From: Periplaneta americana
Lineage: Eukaryota; Arthropoda; Insecta; Blattodea; Blattidae
Assembly: GCF_040183065.1 (NCBI RefSeq)
Contig: NC_091122.1
Span: forward strand, 159,179,455 to 159,243,454
Direction: 5' to 3'
DNA length: 64,000 nt
Position numbers and translations under genes: made by a program
The notes under the pieces: model-generated
Databases searched by the model: none
What the model saw: only the letters and a program-made list of their open reading frames with translations
What the model was told of the DNA's origin: nothing
Shown: piece by piece, positions 49,901 to 56,599 of the stretch
Layout: each line of letters begins with the position of its first letter
Position numbering within the stretch: the stretch's first letter is position 1

Positions 49901-50208
49901 GCTACCCGGTCTCGAAAACATTAAAACATGTATCATTACAGGTAGCACCAGCGGAGCTTGAGGAGATCTTGAGAAGTCATCCCCATATAGAAGACGCAGC
50001 TGTTGTTGGCATTCCTGATGAAAGGTCAGGAGAGATTCCTAAAGCCTTTGTTGTTCCAAAAATCAAGATTTCAGAAGAGGAAGTGAAGAAATACGTGGCA
50101 GAGAAGGTGTCGGATTATAAACACCTAAAAGGAGAAGTGGAATTTATCTCAGACATTCCTAAAAGCCCATCAGGCAAGATCCTACGAAGATTGCTCAAAG
50201 AACAGTGA
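24575..50208 (+). CDS. acyl-CoA synthetase (4CL/luciferase-like), copy 2, complete
   Basis: Coding exons: 24575-24769, 31737-31944, 36242-36613, 37933-38087, 41254-41428, 42318-42490, 46107-46262 and 49942-50208, totalling 1698 nt plus stop, 566 residues, the usual size for the family. It should activate a carboxylate to an acyl-adenylate and then a CoA thioester. Visible motifs: P-loop [10 protein letters not shown] at residues 221-230, PYYHIYG near 270-276, SGAAPLG from 343, YALTETTG from 370, GEICIRG in exon 6, GWVHTGD ending at D452, the [11 protein letters not shown] hinge from 466, and catalytic lysine 557 in SGKILRR. Residues 1-25 are Arg/Leu-rich with a single acidic residue, like a mitochondrial presequence. 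The protein ends KEQ, without a peroxisomal PTS1. The substrate is unknown; luciferase activity is not implied. Confidence 0.92.
24834..26629 (-). mobile_element. hAT-like element in intron 1
   Basis: Termini ACCGCGGGAGTGCGGGCCCT and the complement near 26605-26625. The 10-base sequence GTAATCAATA occurs just outside both ends (24824-24833 and 26630-26639). On the minus strand, broken frames show features of one insect hAT-type transposase family: [18 protein letters not shown], a short [14 protein letters not shown]-like segment, [20 protein letters not shown] and a TRWGTWLE-like block around 25560. It starts 64 bp after the exon 1 donor. The superfamily is inferred from coding motifs; the duplication length is unusual for hAT. 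Confidence 0.65.
26891..27497 (-). mobile_element. TA-flanked MITE, copy 2 (607 bp, inverted)
   Basis: Same family as 19023-19615 in the opposite orientation. TA flanks both ends (26889-26890, 27498-27499). The conserved 83-codon frame of copy 1 is present almost unchanged on the minus strand, with an insertion of about 14 bp near 27260. Confidence 0.75.
27778..28962. mobile_element. non-autonomous hAT element in intron 1
   Basis: Termini TAGGGCTGGGGACGGAGCG and its complement CGCTCCGTCCCCAGCTCTA bound 1185 bp, with a perfect 8-bp duplication TATTATAC at 27770-27777 and 28963-28970. Subterminal sequences repeat GGTTGAACCGAGTA-type motifs in both orientations, possible transposase-binding sites. 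The interior is AT-rich and non-coding and includes an AAT tract at about 28573-28632. Confidence 0.82.
28971..30544. repeat. intron stretch with a ~365-bp-spaced duplication
   Basis: Two diverged direct copies at about 29851-30085 and 30217-30440 share TCTTACAATGTTAAATTTCT-like, AGGGCATATGTGACATAC-like and AATAAATTTAAAATTCC blocks. The left edge TTAAGGGGAGTTTGTAG near 29839 resembles the TTAAGGGGAGAGG end of the MITE at 54644, so this may be the left part of a related element cut by the LINE at 30554. Confidence 0.5.
30554..31196 (+). mobile_element. RTE-like LINE 3' fragment (copy D)
   Basis: The best-preserved copy: an uninterrupted frame of about 205 codons runs from [11 protein letters not shown] through [20 protein letters not shown] and [18 protein letters not shown] to RRWEDNIK and the usual C-terminal [12 protein letters not shown], then a short GTAA-repeat tail. 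The 9-bp duplication AGTTGGTGT is at 30545-30553 and 31197-31205. The intact frame suggests a young insertion, though it is only the 3' end. Confidence 0.85.
31330..31640 (-). pseudogene. mariner-like transposase C-terminal remnant in intron 1
   Basis: The minus-strand frame contains [20 protein letters not shown], then [19 protein letters not shown] and [13 protein letters not shown], which fits the tail of a mariner-type transposase after the third catalytic Asp (WGYLK-RVF-like). It lies just ahead of exon 2. Confidence 0.55.
31737..31944 (+). CDS. copy 2 exon 2 (residues 66-134 and first base of 135)
   Basis: Acceptor TTAATTCTCAG, donor CTG/GTTTGT (phase 1). It encodes [20 protein letters not shown], then [17 protein letters not shown] and [15 protein letters not shown], standard N-terminal ANL blocks. 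Joining to exon 3 gives NPVYTADEMSHQL, in line with the family motif NPxYTxxEhxHQL. Confidence 0.9.
31945..32727. other. intron 2, first part, little recognised
   Basis: AT-rich intron. CTTCCTCAAATTAGAGGCTG at about 32049 resembles a segment at 7668 and is probably an old interspersed repeat. No coding content is supported. Confidence 0.35.
32728..33827 (+). mobile_element. Tc1/mariner-type element, catalytic core deleted
   Basis: The TATAACCCGTCTGA-type terminus at left pairs with TCAGACGGGTTATA at right; TA abuts both ends. A + strand frame from 32897 encodes [11 protein letters not shown]-like sequence and [17 protein letters not shown], a helix-turn-helix. It shifts frame around 33140-33210 ([19 protein letters not shown] then [20 protein letters not shown]). 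A C-terminal tail [19 protein letters not shown] begins near 33440. The DDE region that should lie between is absent. Confidence 0.68.
33828..34398. other. intron 2, nothing recognised
   Basis: AT-rich intron sequence between two mobile elements. No repeat ends or coding motifs were found. Confidence 0.35.
34412..34672 (+). mobile_element. tRNA-derived SINE, family B (copy 1)
   Basis: The head GGCGTAGCTCTGACGGCTAA leads to a body with GCTTGGGCTGATTACCTGAT and CAGAGGTTTTCCCCAGCCGT, ending GTCGTTAAATAACCAAGCAA. A 13-base duplication, ATAAACAAATTGT, flanks it at 34399-34411 and 34673-34685. A minus-strand relative is at 60990-61244. Confidence 0.88.
34686..35563. other. intron 2, nothing recognised
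   Basis: Contains a moderately GC-rich block at 34800-35060 without a recognisable domain and AT-rich sequence elsewhere. Confidence 0.3.
35564..36225 (-). mobile_element. LINE 3' fragment abutting exon 3
   Basis: The minus-strand frame at its right end reads [20 protein letters not shown], then [20 protein letters not shown], the C-terminal end typical of several non-LTR retrotransposon ORF2 proteins. The 3' end runs to an AAT-rich tail at 35564-35651. Within it, 35925-36020 is a degenerate minisatellite with a CACTGACACAACA-like unit. The fragment ends about 17 bp before the exon 3 acceptor. Confidence 0.65.
36242..36613 (+). CDS. copy 2 exon 3 (residues 135-259)
   Basis: Acceptor in TTTGTTTCAG, donor GTCG/GTAAGT (phase 1 to phase 1). 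It carries [17 protein letters not shown] and the ATP-binding P-loop [17 protein letters not shown], the most diagnostic motif of the ANL superfamily. Confidence 0.93.
36650..36725 (+). repeat. tRNA-like SINE fragment in intron 3
   Basis: TTCGGTAGCTCAGTACTAGA followed by a degraded B box (GAATTTGATCCCAGC). The spacing fits a tRNA-derived SINE head; the body was not identified. Confidence 0.5.
37097..37669 (-). mobile_element. tRNA-headed composite retroposon with inverted tail (intron 3)
   Basis: Two direct copies of a minus-strand tRNA-like unit (37097-37310 and 37387-37590, each with GGGTATCGATCCCGGGACCT and GCCAACTGAGCTACCCGGGA) are followed at 37591-37669 by an inverted copy of the junction region 37345-37425. 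The whole insert is bounded by the 14-base duplication ATACCTGTAAGGTT (37083-37096 and 37670-37683). A partner of similar design lies at 39071-39769. Confidence 0.72.
37933..38087 (+). CDS. copy 2 exon 4 (residues 259-310)
   Basis: Acceptor CATGTTACAG, donor GAT/GTAAGT. It encodes [20 protein letters not shown] through [15 protein letters not shown]. The frame stays open to about 38208, but the strong donor at 38088 makes EKYD join [13 protein letters not shown] of exon 5, which matches the family, so the longer form is rejected. Confidence 0.88.
38489..38665 (+). mobile_element. tRNA-derived SINE, family D
   Basis: The head TGGTGGCTAGAGCGCTAGAC with B box GGGTTCGATCCCGG is followed by a body containing CCAAGCCCGCGGTCCAGGTA and TCTCCGGGAGCTCCGGTTAC and an ATCATCTCATCTCATCC end. 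No duplication was pinned down. It differs in body from families A and B. Confidence 0.65.
38669..38842. mobile_element. possible small inverted-repeat element
   Basis: CTGCCGGTCATTTAGGCACA near 38669 pairs imperfectly with TGTGTGCCGAAATGACTGCC near 38820-38840. The interior repeats ATTTGGGCACA-like motifs. The ends are uncertain. Confidence 0.4.
39071..39769. mobile_element. palindromic tRNA-headed retroposon (intron 4)
   Basis: Two near-identical ~290-bp arms in inverted orientation (39071-39360 and 39413-39695) enclose a ~52-bp spacer; the spacer and the start of the right arm recur directly at 39696-39769. Each arm ends outward in a tRNA-like head; the left arm keeps both boxes (complement of GAGCTATGCCGGGA region), while the right arm has lost about 13 bp spanning the A box. 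The insert is bounded by ACAGGGTTGAGATT at 39057-39070 and 39770-39783, a 14-base target duplication. Confidence 0.78.
40797..40860. repeat. (AAT)n microsatellite
   Basis: Uninterrupted AAT/TAA units left of SINE family A copy 3; a second tract of the same unit lies immediately on its other side. Confidence 0.95.
40862..41088 (-). mobile_element. tRNA-derived SINE, family A (copy 3)
   Basis: Minus-strand copy: complement of the body (CGAAAGTTACCCAGCATTTG, GGGTTGAGGGAAAACCCCGG) and head (GCTAACCGTTACTCCACAGG). AAT tracts on both sides suggest insertion into a microsatellite, which hides the duplication. Confidence 0.88.
41089..41160. repeat. (AAT)n microsatellite
   Basis: Second AAT tract, continuing the one left of the SINE; together they look like one array split by the insertion. 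Confidence 0.95.
41254..41428 (+). CDS. copy 2 exon 5 (residues 311-369)
   Basis: Acceptor TTTCATTTGCAG, donor CAAG/GTAACG. It encodes [20 protein letters not shown] and [14 protein letters not shown], the conserved GAAPLG block of the adenylation domain. Confidence 0.92.
42318..42490 (+). CDS. copy 2 exon 6 (residues 369-426)
   Basis: Acceptor TTATTGTAG, donor CCGCAG/GTGATA. It encodes [10 protein letters not shown], the family's GYGxTE adenine-binding block, and ends [13 protein letters not shown] in phase 0. Confidence 0.92.
42556..43362. repeat. unclassified repeat X, copy 1 (intron 6)
   Basis: An ~807-bp unit starting TAATAGTAATATACG and ending ATCTCGCACAAAA. Near its left end a ~25-bp stem (AGAGCGGTATGTTGATGTTT with its complement about 80 bp later) forms a hairpin. 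It is nearly identical to 47075-47872 and related to 52567-54287. No terminal inverted repeat over the full length, LTR signature or coding frame was identified. Confidence 0.7.
43363..44421. other. intron 6, nothing recognised
   Basis: AT-rich intron sequence without identifiable repeat ends or coding motifs. Confidence 0.35.
44422..44460. repeat. (TA)n microsatellite
   Basis: Pure alternating AT, directly next to the inverted-repeat element; a second (TA)n tract borders the other end. Confidence 0.95.
44461..45173. mobile_element. ~710-bp element with ~130-bp inverted repeats inside (TA)n
   Basis: Left arm from TTCCGGGCTGGTGTTACAAA to TTGTGTGGAAATG (44467-44591) pairs with the right arm 45046-45168 as a diverged inverted repeat. 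The interior has no recognisable protein. TA repeats directly on both sides fit integration at TA, so a Tc1/mariner-like MITE is plausible; this is inference. Confidence 0.65.
45174..45255. repeat. (TA)n then (TG)n microsatellite
   Basis: About 60 bp of TA followed by a short TG run (45237-45255). Confidence 0.95.
45300..45990 (-). mobile_element. R2-like LINE 3' fragment (endonuclease-like domain)
   Basis: The minus-strand frame includes [56 protein letters not shown] and [12 protein letters not shown], then after a stop [16 protein letters not shown]. The CxxxC...H...C finger followed by an RH-rich helix and a PD-(D/E)xK-like segment is the C-terminal region of LINEs with a restriction-like endonuclease (R2 type). 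Several stops mark it as dead. It lies in intron 6, antisense to the gene. Confidence 0.7.
46107..46262 (+). CDS. copy 2 exon 7 (residues 427-478)
   Basis: Acceptor TTTTTCTGTCAG, donor CCAG/GTAATT, 52 codons in phase 0. It holds GYFNRPD, GWVHTGD and [13 protein letters not shown], including the hinge between the N- and C-terminal domains. Counterpart of 2896-3051. Confidence 0.93.
46907..46964. repeat. (AAT)n microsatellite
   Basis: Follows a segment (GGCCTTCTCTTCCACTCAAC at 46825) that could be the 3' end of an old retroelement for which the AAT run would be the tail. Confidence 0.9.
47075..47872. repeat. unclassified repeat X, copy 2 (intron 7)
   Basis: Nearly identical to 42556-43362 across the whole length, with only scattered single-base and short indel differences, so the two are recent. 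The sequence ATTTTGTGCGAAGATCG near 47211 is the reverse complement of the end region GATCTCGCACAAAAT with one change, giving an internal inverted repeat. Confidence 0.72.
47873..48494. other. intron 7, nothing recognised
   Basis: AT-rich intron sequence with no identifiable element. Confidence 0.35.
48495..49596 (-). mobile_element. TA-flanked transposon remnant with 25-bp inverted repeats
   Basis: TACAGGGACGTCATTTTATT at 48495 is matched in reverse complement at the right end (one mismatch across 25 bp), and TA lies at both tips. On the minus strand a frame of about 85 codons ([20 protein letters not shown] onwards) ends close to the left repeat, as a C-terminal transposase tail would. The protein family is not recognised, so the superfamily is uncertain. 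Confidence 0.65.
49845..49915 (-). repeat. tRNA-like SINE head just upstream of exon 8
   Basis: The complement of TAACTGAGCTACCCGGTCTC (A box) and GGGATTGAATCCAGGACCTT (B box) lies in a tRNA-sized block. It ends about 27 bp before the exon 8 splice acceptor, leaving only ATTAAAACATGTATCATTAC as host sequence before AG. Confidence 0.6.
49942..50208 (+). CDS. copy 2 exon 8 (residues 479-566, stop)
   Basis: Acceptor ATCATTACAG, then 88 codons and TGA. It carries the lid domain [14 protein letters not shown] to the catalytic-lysine motif [13 protein letters not shown]. Counterpart of 8080-8349. Confidence 0.93.
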   Translation, partial: VAPAELEEILRSHPHIEDAAVVGIPDERSGEIPKAFVVPKIKISEEEVKKYVAEKVSDYKHLKGEVEFISDIPKSPSGKILRRLLKEQ

Positions 50209-50449
50209 TGACCATGTCTCAAACACCTTTGTATATTTTACAGTATAAATTTTTGCATTAATATTACTTCACAGATAAAGAAATCTTATCTTTTGTCTCA
50301 TAATCAGTGTTCTATATAAGTGTGTAGGAATCCGTGTGATAATTGTGTTCAGACAGAACCATAATTCATTGGTGTACGATTAATGAATTTATTTTGTAAA
50401 AACTGCATGTAAATGATTACTTTTGTAACCTCTGACGTTTGTACAGTGC

Positions 50450-50455
50450 AATAAA
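50450..50455 (+). terminator. candidate polyadenylation signal of copy 2
   Basis: AATAAA in GTGCAATAAACG, 242 bases after the stop codon; no earlier canonical hexamer was noticed in the 3' flank. Confidence 0.6.
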
Positions 50456-50736
50456 CGAATGAAATAGGCTAATGATGCTATGGCTCAGTAATTTATGCAG
50501 GGTGTTAGGAGTGTGTGTGCAAATGCACTGTATTTTGATATTTGTTCAAGAAAAGTGTATGTAAAACAACGCCCTATTTACTTTTTCCTGTGCTATAATA
50601 GTTTTTCCATAAATGTGTCACGTGTTTTAGGACCTGTTTTATGAATGATCGTACTATGAAACATCTGTCAGACTATACGCAAGTCTTTCCATCGTATGTA
50701 GTCCCGCATAAACATACTTTCTAAGTCAGTAAGGCC

Positions 50737-50986
50737 GGTAGCATATTGCACCGAACATTTTTTCTCTGACATGACGGTTTTGCCTCCGACATTTTGATGT
50801 GACGGTGATTACACGTATTATTACGAGGTTCCAGCATACTACATCGGACATTCCACCCCAAGACGGGACATTCGTCCGATGCAGTATGCTTTAGTCTCAT
50901 AAAAATGCGTGTAATCACCGTCACATCGAACGATCCAAGATAAAACCGTCCTGTCCAAGACAGAATGTCCGATGCAGCTTGCTGCC
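50737..50986. mobile_element. 250-bp foldback element
   Basis: GGTAGCATATTGCACCGAAC at left pairs with the complement of GAATGTCCGATGCAGCTTGC at right, and the inner arms GATGTGACGGTGATTACACG (50799) and CGTGTAATCACCGTCACATC (50907) are perfect complements. No coding content. Confidence 0.75.
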
Positions 50987-51749
50987 TGTTTAAAGGGTCA
51001 TTAACCTTGCAGGAAGCTCACTTGACGTAATGGACGGATTCACTGATACTGAATTAGCCAATATTCATATTTTAATGTATGGATCAGCAAGAGAATCTAC
51101 AATCGTAGCGAGGGAGCTCTATTAACTACGATTTCCAAATCGCGGGATTCCAAACAGATTGATGTTCACTGCTGGGCATCAAAGAATCGATCTCTCCCTC
51201 CTTGCACCGAGGTTTATGGTCCTCAGAGTGGCGTTGTTTCCTTCGTAATGTGACAGAACGTTTCTAAAAGAAATTTCTAAAGGAAAATAATATTCTGGGG
51301 AAATTCCACAGATAGTAACCGTATATTCCTACTACAAAAATGAGTAATTAGAATAATAGTAGGTGCCAAATCTAGGGAATCGTGTATGACTATTTTCAAA
51401 AAAATTACAAATAATGCCCATGGTTTGTCAGTATATTTTTTCATTAATAATCTTCCTCGTATGTAATCGTGAAAACTTTGTAACTAATTCAATAGTTCAT
51501 AGCATAAATACGCGTCAAAAATGACTTTCATACTCCATCGGTAAGACTATCGTGCTATTAAAAAGGAGTGCGTTATATGGCAGTAAAAATGTTTAATAGC
51601 CTACTTATCGATATAAAAAATGAAACAAAACATAAGATTAAAGAAGTACCTAATTTCTCACGCCTTCTATTCTGTAAGTGAATTCATGACATTCAACAAC
51701 GCTTCATGAAATTGATACTAAAACTTTGTGTTGTACTAGTAGACTATAT
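50987..51749. other. downstream flank, nothing recognised
   Basis: Mixed sequence with no identifiable gene or element. Confidence 0.35.
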
Positions 51750-51906
51750 TTTAAACCTCTTCTGTATATATTTAAACTAGATTATGACTATAAATTAAGA
51801 CTTAATAGTAATATTAAGTTTTTGACTTGTTCCATATTCTAGCTGTGAACCAATGTATGAATACCATGGAACGTTAATAAATACAATACAATACAATGCA
51901 ATACAA
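51750..51906 (+). repeat. probable LINE 3' end with (AATAC)n tail
   Basis: ACTTGTTCCATATTCTAGCT, ATGAATACCATGGAACGTTA and then several AATAC units ending near 51906. The arrangement of a non-coding 3' end plus a short tandem tail is typical of non-LTR elements; no ORF remains. Confidence 0.5.
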
Positions 51907-52566
51907 TGATATGGGTAAAATTACAGGTAGAATTGTGAGTGTGTTGTGTAACATTTTCCTATCAAACTACGGTATAAGAAGCGGAACGACTCATTATCAT
52001 TGCAGAAGGTAGACGCAACAAGAAAACTGAAAAGGTTGAAATAACATTTACAAGGTTAGTGAGTAAACGTTGTAATTTCCATTACAGTAATATAATATTT
52101 AGGATAATGTAGATCAACACCTACCTATTCTCTAATTTATTAACAATACATATGTACTTTTACCTGTTTATTTTGTGTCTCATTAACAATAAATGGGAAA
52201 GGAATGCTGCTAGTAGCAATAATTTAACACAAAATCAGACTATCTAGGATTCGTGACGTCACGATCTCTGTCAAAAGAGGGAAAGCATTTTCGTCTGTAG
52301 TAGAGTACGCAGTGTAACCTACGTGTAAGGATACATCCTGAGTTCAGTCCTTGGAAGGTCAAGCACATTTGGGAATTAATATTGGTTGGCTGTACGTTCA
52401 AGGTCTACAGTATGTCATAAATAAACCAAGGTTAGCGACGATAAGGCGTAGTCCCCACTGTCTCCCTGGACTTACTGTTCATCGAGTGAGTTGTATTTAC
52501 GATCAGTGTATATATTTAGGTAAGTACTGTATTTTTATCAAACAATACACATTACATAGGGACATG

Positions 52567-54038
52567 TAATAGTAATATGCGTTACAAGAGCGGTATGTTG
52601 AAGTTTTCATGTTCGAGGAAAAGTTTGAAAAAGCGAAACGTAGTTGAGCTTTTTTAATTTCCGAGAACTGAAAGAAAACTTACCGCTCGTGTATCGTACA
52701 TTATTTTGTGAGAATATCGTTTATTACATACCTGAAAGAGGAATTTCTAATTAGTTGCAATGAAATCTCCATCTTGGTTTCTGTTCAATGACGGCAAATT
52801 TGCAAAACAAAAATATCTATCTTCAACATTGTTGCCTTAAAATGTTTTCTGTGTTTACTATACTCCAGCAGGCCGTGATATACGTCTGTCCCCCCCCCCC
52901 AGACTATAAATGCGAACTTAAAACAAACGGTAAGGTTATGTAATGATTTAGAGTTCACTTAATTTTTGCAAATATTTAAAAACAATAATTAACAGTGCAA
53001 TTTAGGTGAAATTGCAGCGGTAAGTTTCCAATTTATAATTATTATATTCAACTTCTCTAAAAATAATATGCTAAAAGCCTAAAGCAGTAAAATCAATATG
53101 TCACTTAAGCGGTAAGAAGAGGGAAGAGGTTATGTGTGTTAGGTTGGGAATACTGAATGTGGAATTTTAGACTTTCCGCGGATTGGTTTTGTGCGGAAAC
53201 CAAGCAGTGGCGGTGCGTCAATAAGAGCACAAGAGCACGTGAACACCTTGTTTCCATTAATGCACGACTAGTTTTATTATTTGATACCGTATTGACGTAG
53301 TGGGGATGTATAATATCAGAATCGAGTATTTTAAACTTCCCGCATCTTGCATAAACTTCTTATGTAAACTTGGCAACATCCGTTCACGTACAAGCCGTGC
53401 TCTTTTCGAGATGGTTACAGGAATTTCACGCATGCGCGGGAGAAAATTGTTTTTAGCTGGCCGCTTATGACTCGTCAAGAGCACAAAGCGTTAAGTGAAC
53501 ATGATGAGTATCTATCCTACAGATGTCAGGTGCATCGGTGCCTATCGTTCACGTGCTATATCTCGAGGAGGAAATTTAAAAGCCTGTAGATGTCAGCATC
53601 TGACTGTAGGAACGTTTACTTTACGTAGATGTGTCTGTACAGTGCTGCTACGAGAGTGTAGTTTGTGAATTACTATACTTCAGTGTCGGCATAACAGCAT
53701 AGTTTGGCTTTCAAACACGTGCTGGCTGACTATGGTGGTGGTATGAATTTAAGTATCTGTATGGTAATGTATAATATTTAAGAATAATATTTACTGGCAT
53801 GTATTTATAGTAATCTATGCGAATGGGATTACAGTACTGGTATAGGCTATAGTGTATCAGTGTGTTGTGAATCAAAATATATTACTGAACACACGCGTTT
53901 GTAAATAACGGGACTGTGGTATGTATTCATTATTAACAAACGTAAACAATGAACACTGTTCAATTAAATTTGGAACAGTAAAGAACTGGGTAAACTGGGT
54001 AAAGTACCAGGAAAAATTGGAAATAGAAAAATTGAGTT

Positions 54039-54101
<63 letters not shown>

Positions 54102-54287
54102 GTCGATTTGAATTTATATACGGTTATTTTCGATAGTGAAACATTGGAATCATGACATTTCATATTAGACTAAACGTACAATTTCAAATTCTTTTCGATT
54201 TTTGAACCACAAAATTGTAAACACACATAATATTTTATCACGAGCCGCCACTGAAACCAAGCAAATGCGCACGATCTCGCACAAATT
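52567..54287. repeat. unclassified repeat X, copy 3, split by a hAT MITE
   Basis: The left part (52567-53204) and right part (54254-54287, CAAATGCGCACGATCTCGCA) are contiguous in copies 1 and 2; a hAT MITE has inserted between them. This copy is more diverged and lacks about 170 bp relative to the others after 52950. Confidence 0.7.
53205..54253. mobile_element. hAT MITE, copy 1 (1049 bp)
   Basis: Termini CAGTGGCGGTGCGTC and the complement of CAGTGGCGGCTCGTG, with a perfect 8-bp duplication AAACCAAG (53197-53204 and 54254-54261). The target sequence is known from repeat X copies without the insert. An ATT microsatellite lies at 54037-54100. A second copy with nested insertions is at 56534-59634. 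Confidence 0.85.
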
Positions 54288-54639
54288 TATTTATTGAAAT
54301 CTTCTGAATCTTCCATCGTGTTCTCTTGTTTTCAGTAAATTTAATAGTAAGAATTAAGAGTACAAATCAGCTTCCGTGTGATGCAGCGTGACTTGGAAAG
54401 ACGAAGCTAACAACGCTTGCAATTTCTTACTTTCGTTGAAAATCTAAATTACTTAACCATTAGCTGTTAGTCCTCCGGTGAGTATCGAGAAGAGGTACCT
54501 TCATCTGTAACTCAAGCTGAACCGGGTTTGATTCCTGACAAGAAGTGGAGAATAAATTATTTACTTCGAGCTGGAATTAGGTATGTGTCTTTTACTTGTG
54601 TCTGTGTTGAGTTGCCTTAAGTTGTCCCATTACGTTCGG
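54288..54639. other. flank between elements, nothing recognised
   Basis: No coding or repeat signal seen. Confidence 0.3.
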
Positions 54640-54643
54640 TTAA

Positions 54644-55507
54644 GGGGAGAGGATGGTATTTTTTAAAACTTCTTTCCTATTTGGTGTAAAATATTAATTT
54701 TTTGTATGTAGAGAGCTCATAGCTGTGGAAACTCAACCAAATAAAAATATAAAAAAAAATTATTTGGGGGCCCAAATTAAAAAAAAAATACCCAATGCAG
54801 GATTGTACTAAATCCGATATATCTAAACCGTTTTTAAAGATAGATTCAAACAGTTTTTTGCAATGTATTTGCAAAAGCATGTTCTACAAACTGTCTGTAA
54901 CAGAATTTTTATATTAGTCCTTACGTTTGTAAAATAAACAATTAAAATATAATAACTATTTTCTGATTTCCTTTCTTGCACACAAACGGACGTATTTTTT
55001 AAATGAAATCAATTAACAAAATTCTGTTATAGAGAAAATTTCCTAATAGTCTAAAGAATGTGTGTTCTAAATTTCATGCATGTATCTTTAATAGTTCAGA
55101 AATTATATCCATTTTTGTCTGGCAATGTAGAAAAAAATGAAGTTACTGGAAAACGATAAAAGCGGGCGTGTGATTTAAAAATCCATAGCGCAGGAAGTTT
55201 AAAAATGACGTCTCAACATCCGATAAGGGCACAAATACCCTCACAATGTTATGCAATGCATTCCACACATATCAAAGGGTATTTTAAAGATTTTTTTTTA
55301 ATTTAATTTACCGGAAACAACAATAAAAAGTGGGCGAGTGATTTAAAAATCCATAACGCAGGAAGTTTAAAAATGGCGACTCAACATCCGATAAGGGTAC
55401 AAATATCCACAAAATGTTGTGCTATGCATTCCACATATATCACAGAGTATTTTAAAGATTTTTTTTTAATTTACTCATTTTTCATCAAAAAATACCATCC
55501 TCTCCCC
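54644..55507. mobile_element. TTAA-flanked MITE (piggyBac-type)
   Basis: GGGGAGAGGATGGTATTTTT at left and its complement at right are bounded by TTAA at 54640-54643 and 55508-55511, the piggyBac target and duplication. Inside are two direct ~160-bp repeats (about 55148-55305 and 55313-55470, both with GTGATTTAAAAATCCATA). There is no transposase. Confidence 0.78.
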
Positions 55508-55607
55508 TTAAGCTACCGCACGAGCAAGCAGTCTCGCCACATTAAGACCAGAATTGAAAGGACGTTCTGAACAAACACTGATACCATAGAGTAGGTCTAT
55601 ATGATAT

Positions 55608-55650
<43 letters not shown>

Positions 55651-55785
55651 TATAACAATAATAATAATCATCATCATCATCCTGTCAAGTACTAGTCCCA
55701 AAAGAACTGTTACGGCCTGAAAAAGCGATTTTCTTGCCATCTTTTTAGAGGCCAAGTGACCGCTTCCCATTTGGACGATACTTAC

Positions 55786-55851
<66 letters not shown>

Positions 55852-55990
55852 TAACAATAATAATAATAATAATCATCATCATCATCCTGTCAAGTACTAG
55901 TCCCAAAAGAACTGTTACAGCCTGAAAAAGCGATTTTCTTGCCATCTTTTTAGAGGTCGACCAAGTGACCGCTTTCCATTTGGACGATAC

Positions 55991-56061
<71 letters not shown>

Positions 56062-56062
56062 T
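55608..56062. repeat. tandem ~195-bp units with (AAT)n spacers
   Basis: AAT tracts at about 55608-55670, 55787-55850 and 55993-56062 alternate with two copies of a block containing CATCATCATCCTGTCAAGTA and CTGAAAAAGCGATTTTCTTG. The blocks are about 198 bp apart and almost identical. Confidence 0.88.
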
Positions 56063-56533
56063 TCGAACATGAAATACTTTCTGAAACAGTACCTACATGT
56101 AGCCTGTACCTAGATCAAATATACCCAGATAGCTCGGCCTTATAGGTTTAGACAGTAACAACTTATGACAGGTTTACTATGCTGCCATCTAGTTGTACAT
56201 AAGGAGTCACGTCATAACTGCCATTTGAATTGCATTAGCGATTGTACTGCCATCTCGTGTTCGTTTAGGGCGGACGGGTGGCGATCCTGGCGGTTGTTCT
56301 CTTCAAAGTGCTGCCGATAGGAATGAGCCATCTGTTACATATATGATCTAGGATGTATATCATGAATTTATTGTGATCATATTTTCAACGGTAGACATAG
56401 CGGGTACTGGATATGCCCTGAGCGATTGTGCATGCTCAAGCTTAGAGAAATAAAATTCAGGACTGGAGCTATAGTCCGGATCAGCTTACTTAATACCGTA
56501 AGGGTGAAACCTAATCACTTTCCCCACATTACT
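56063..56533. other. flank, nothing recognised
   Basis: No supported gene or element. Confidence 0.3.
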
Positions 56534-56599
56534 CAGTGGTGGCTAGTGATAAAATATTACGTGTGTTCACAATTTTCTGTTCCAAAACCGAAGAGAATG

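Noticed and set aside
55597-55945. Long poly-Leu, poly-Ile and poly-Asn frames over AAT tracts
   Set aside because: Translations of trinucleotide microsatellites, not genes. The same applies at 35560, 40655, 41100 and 54000.
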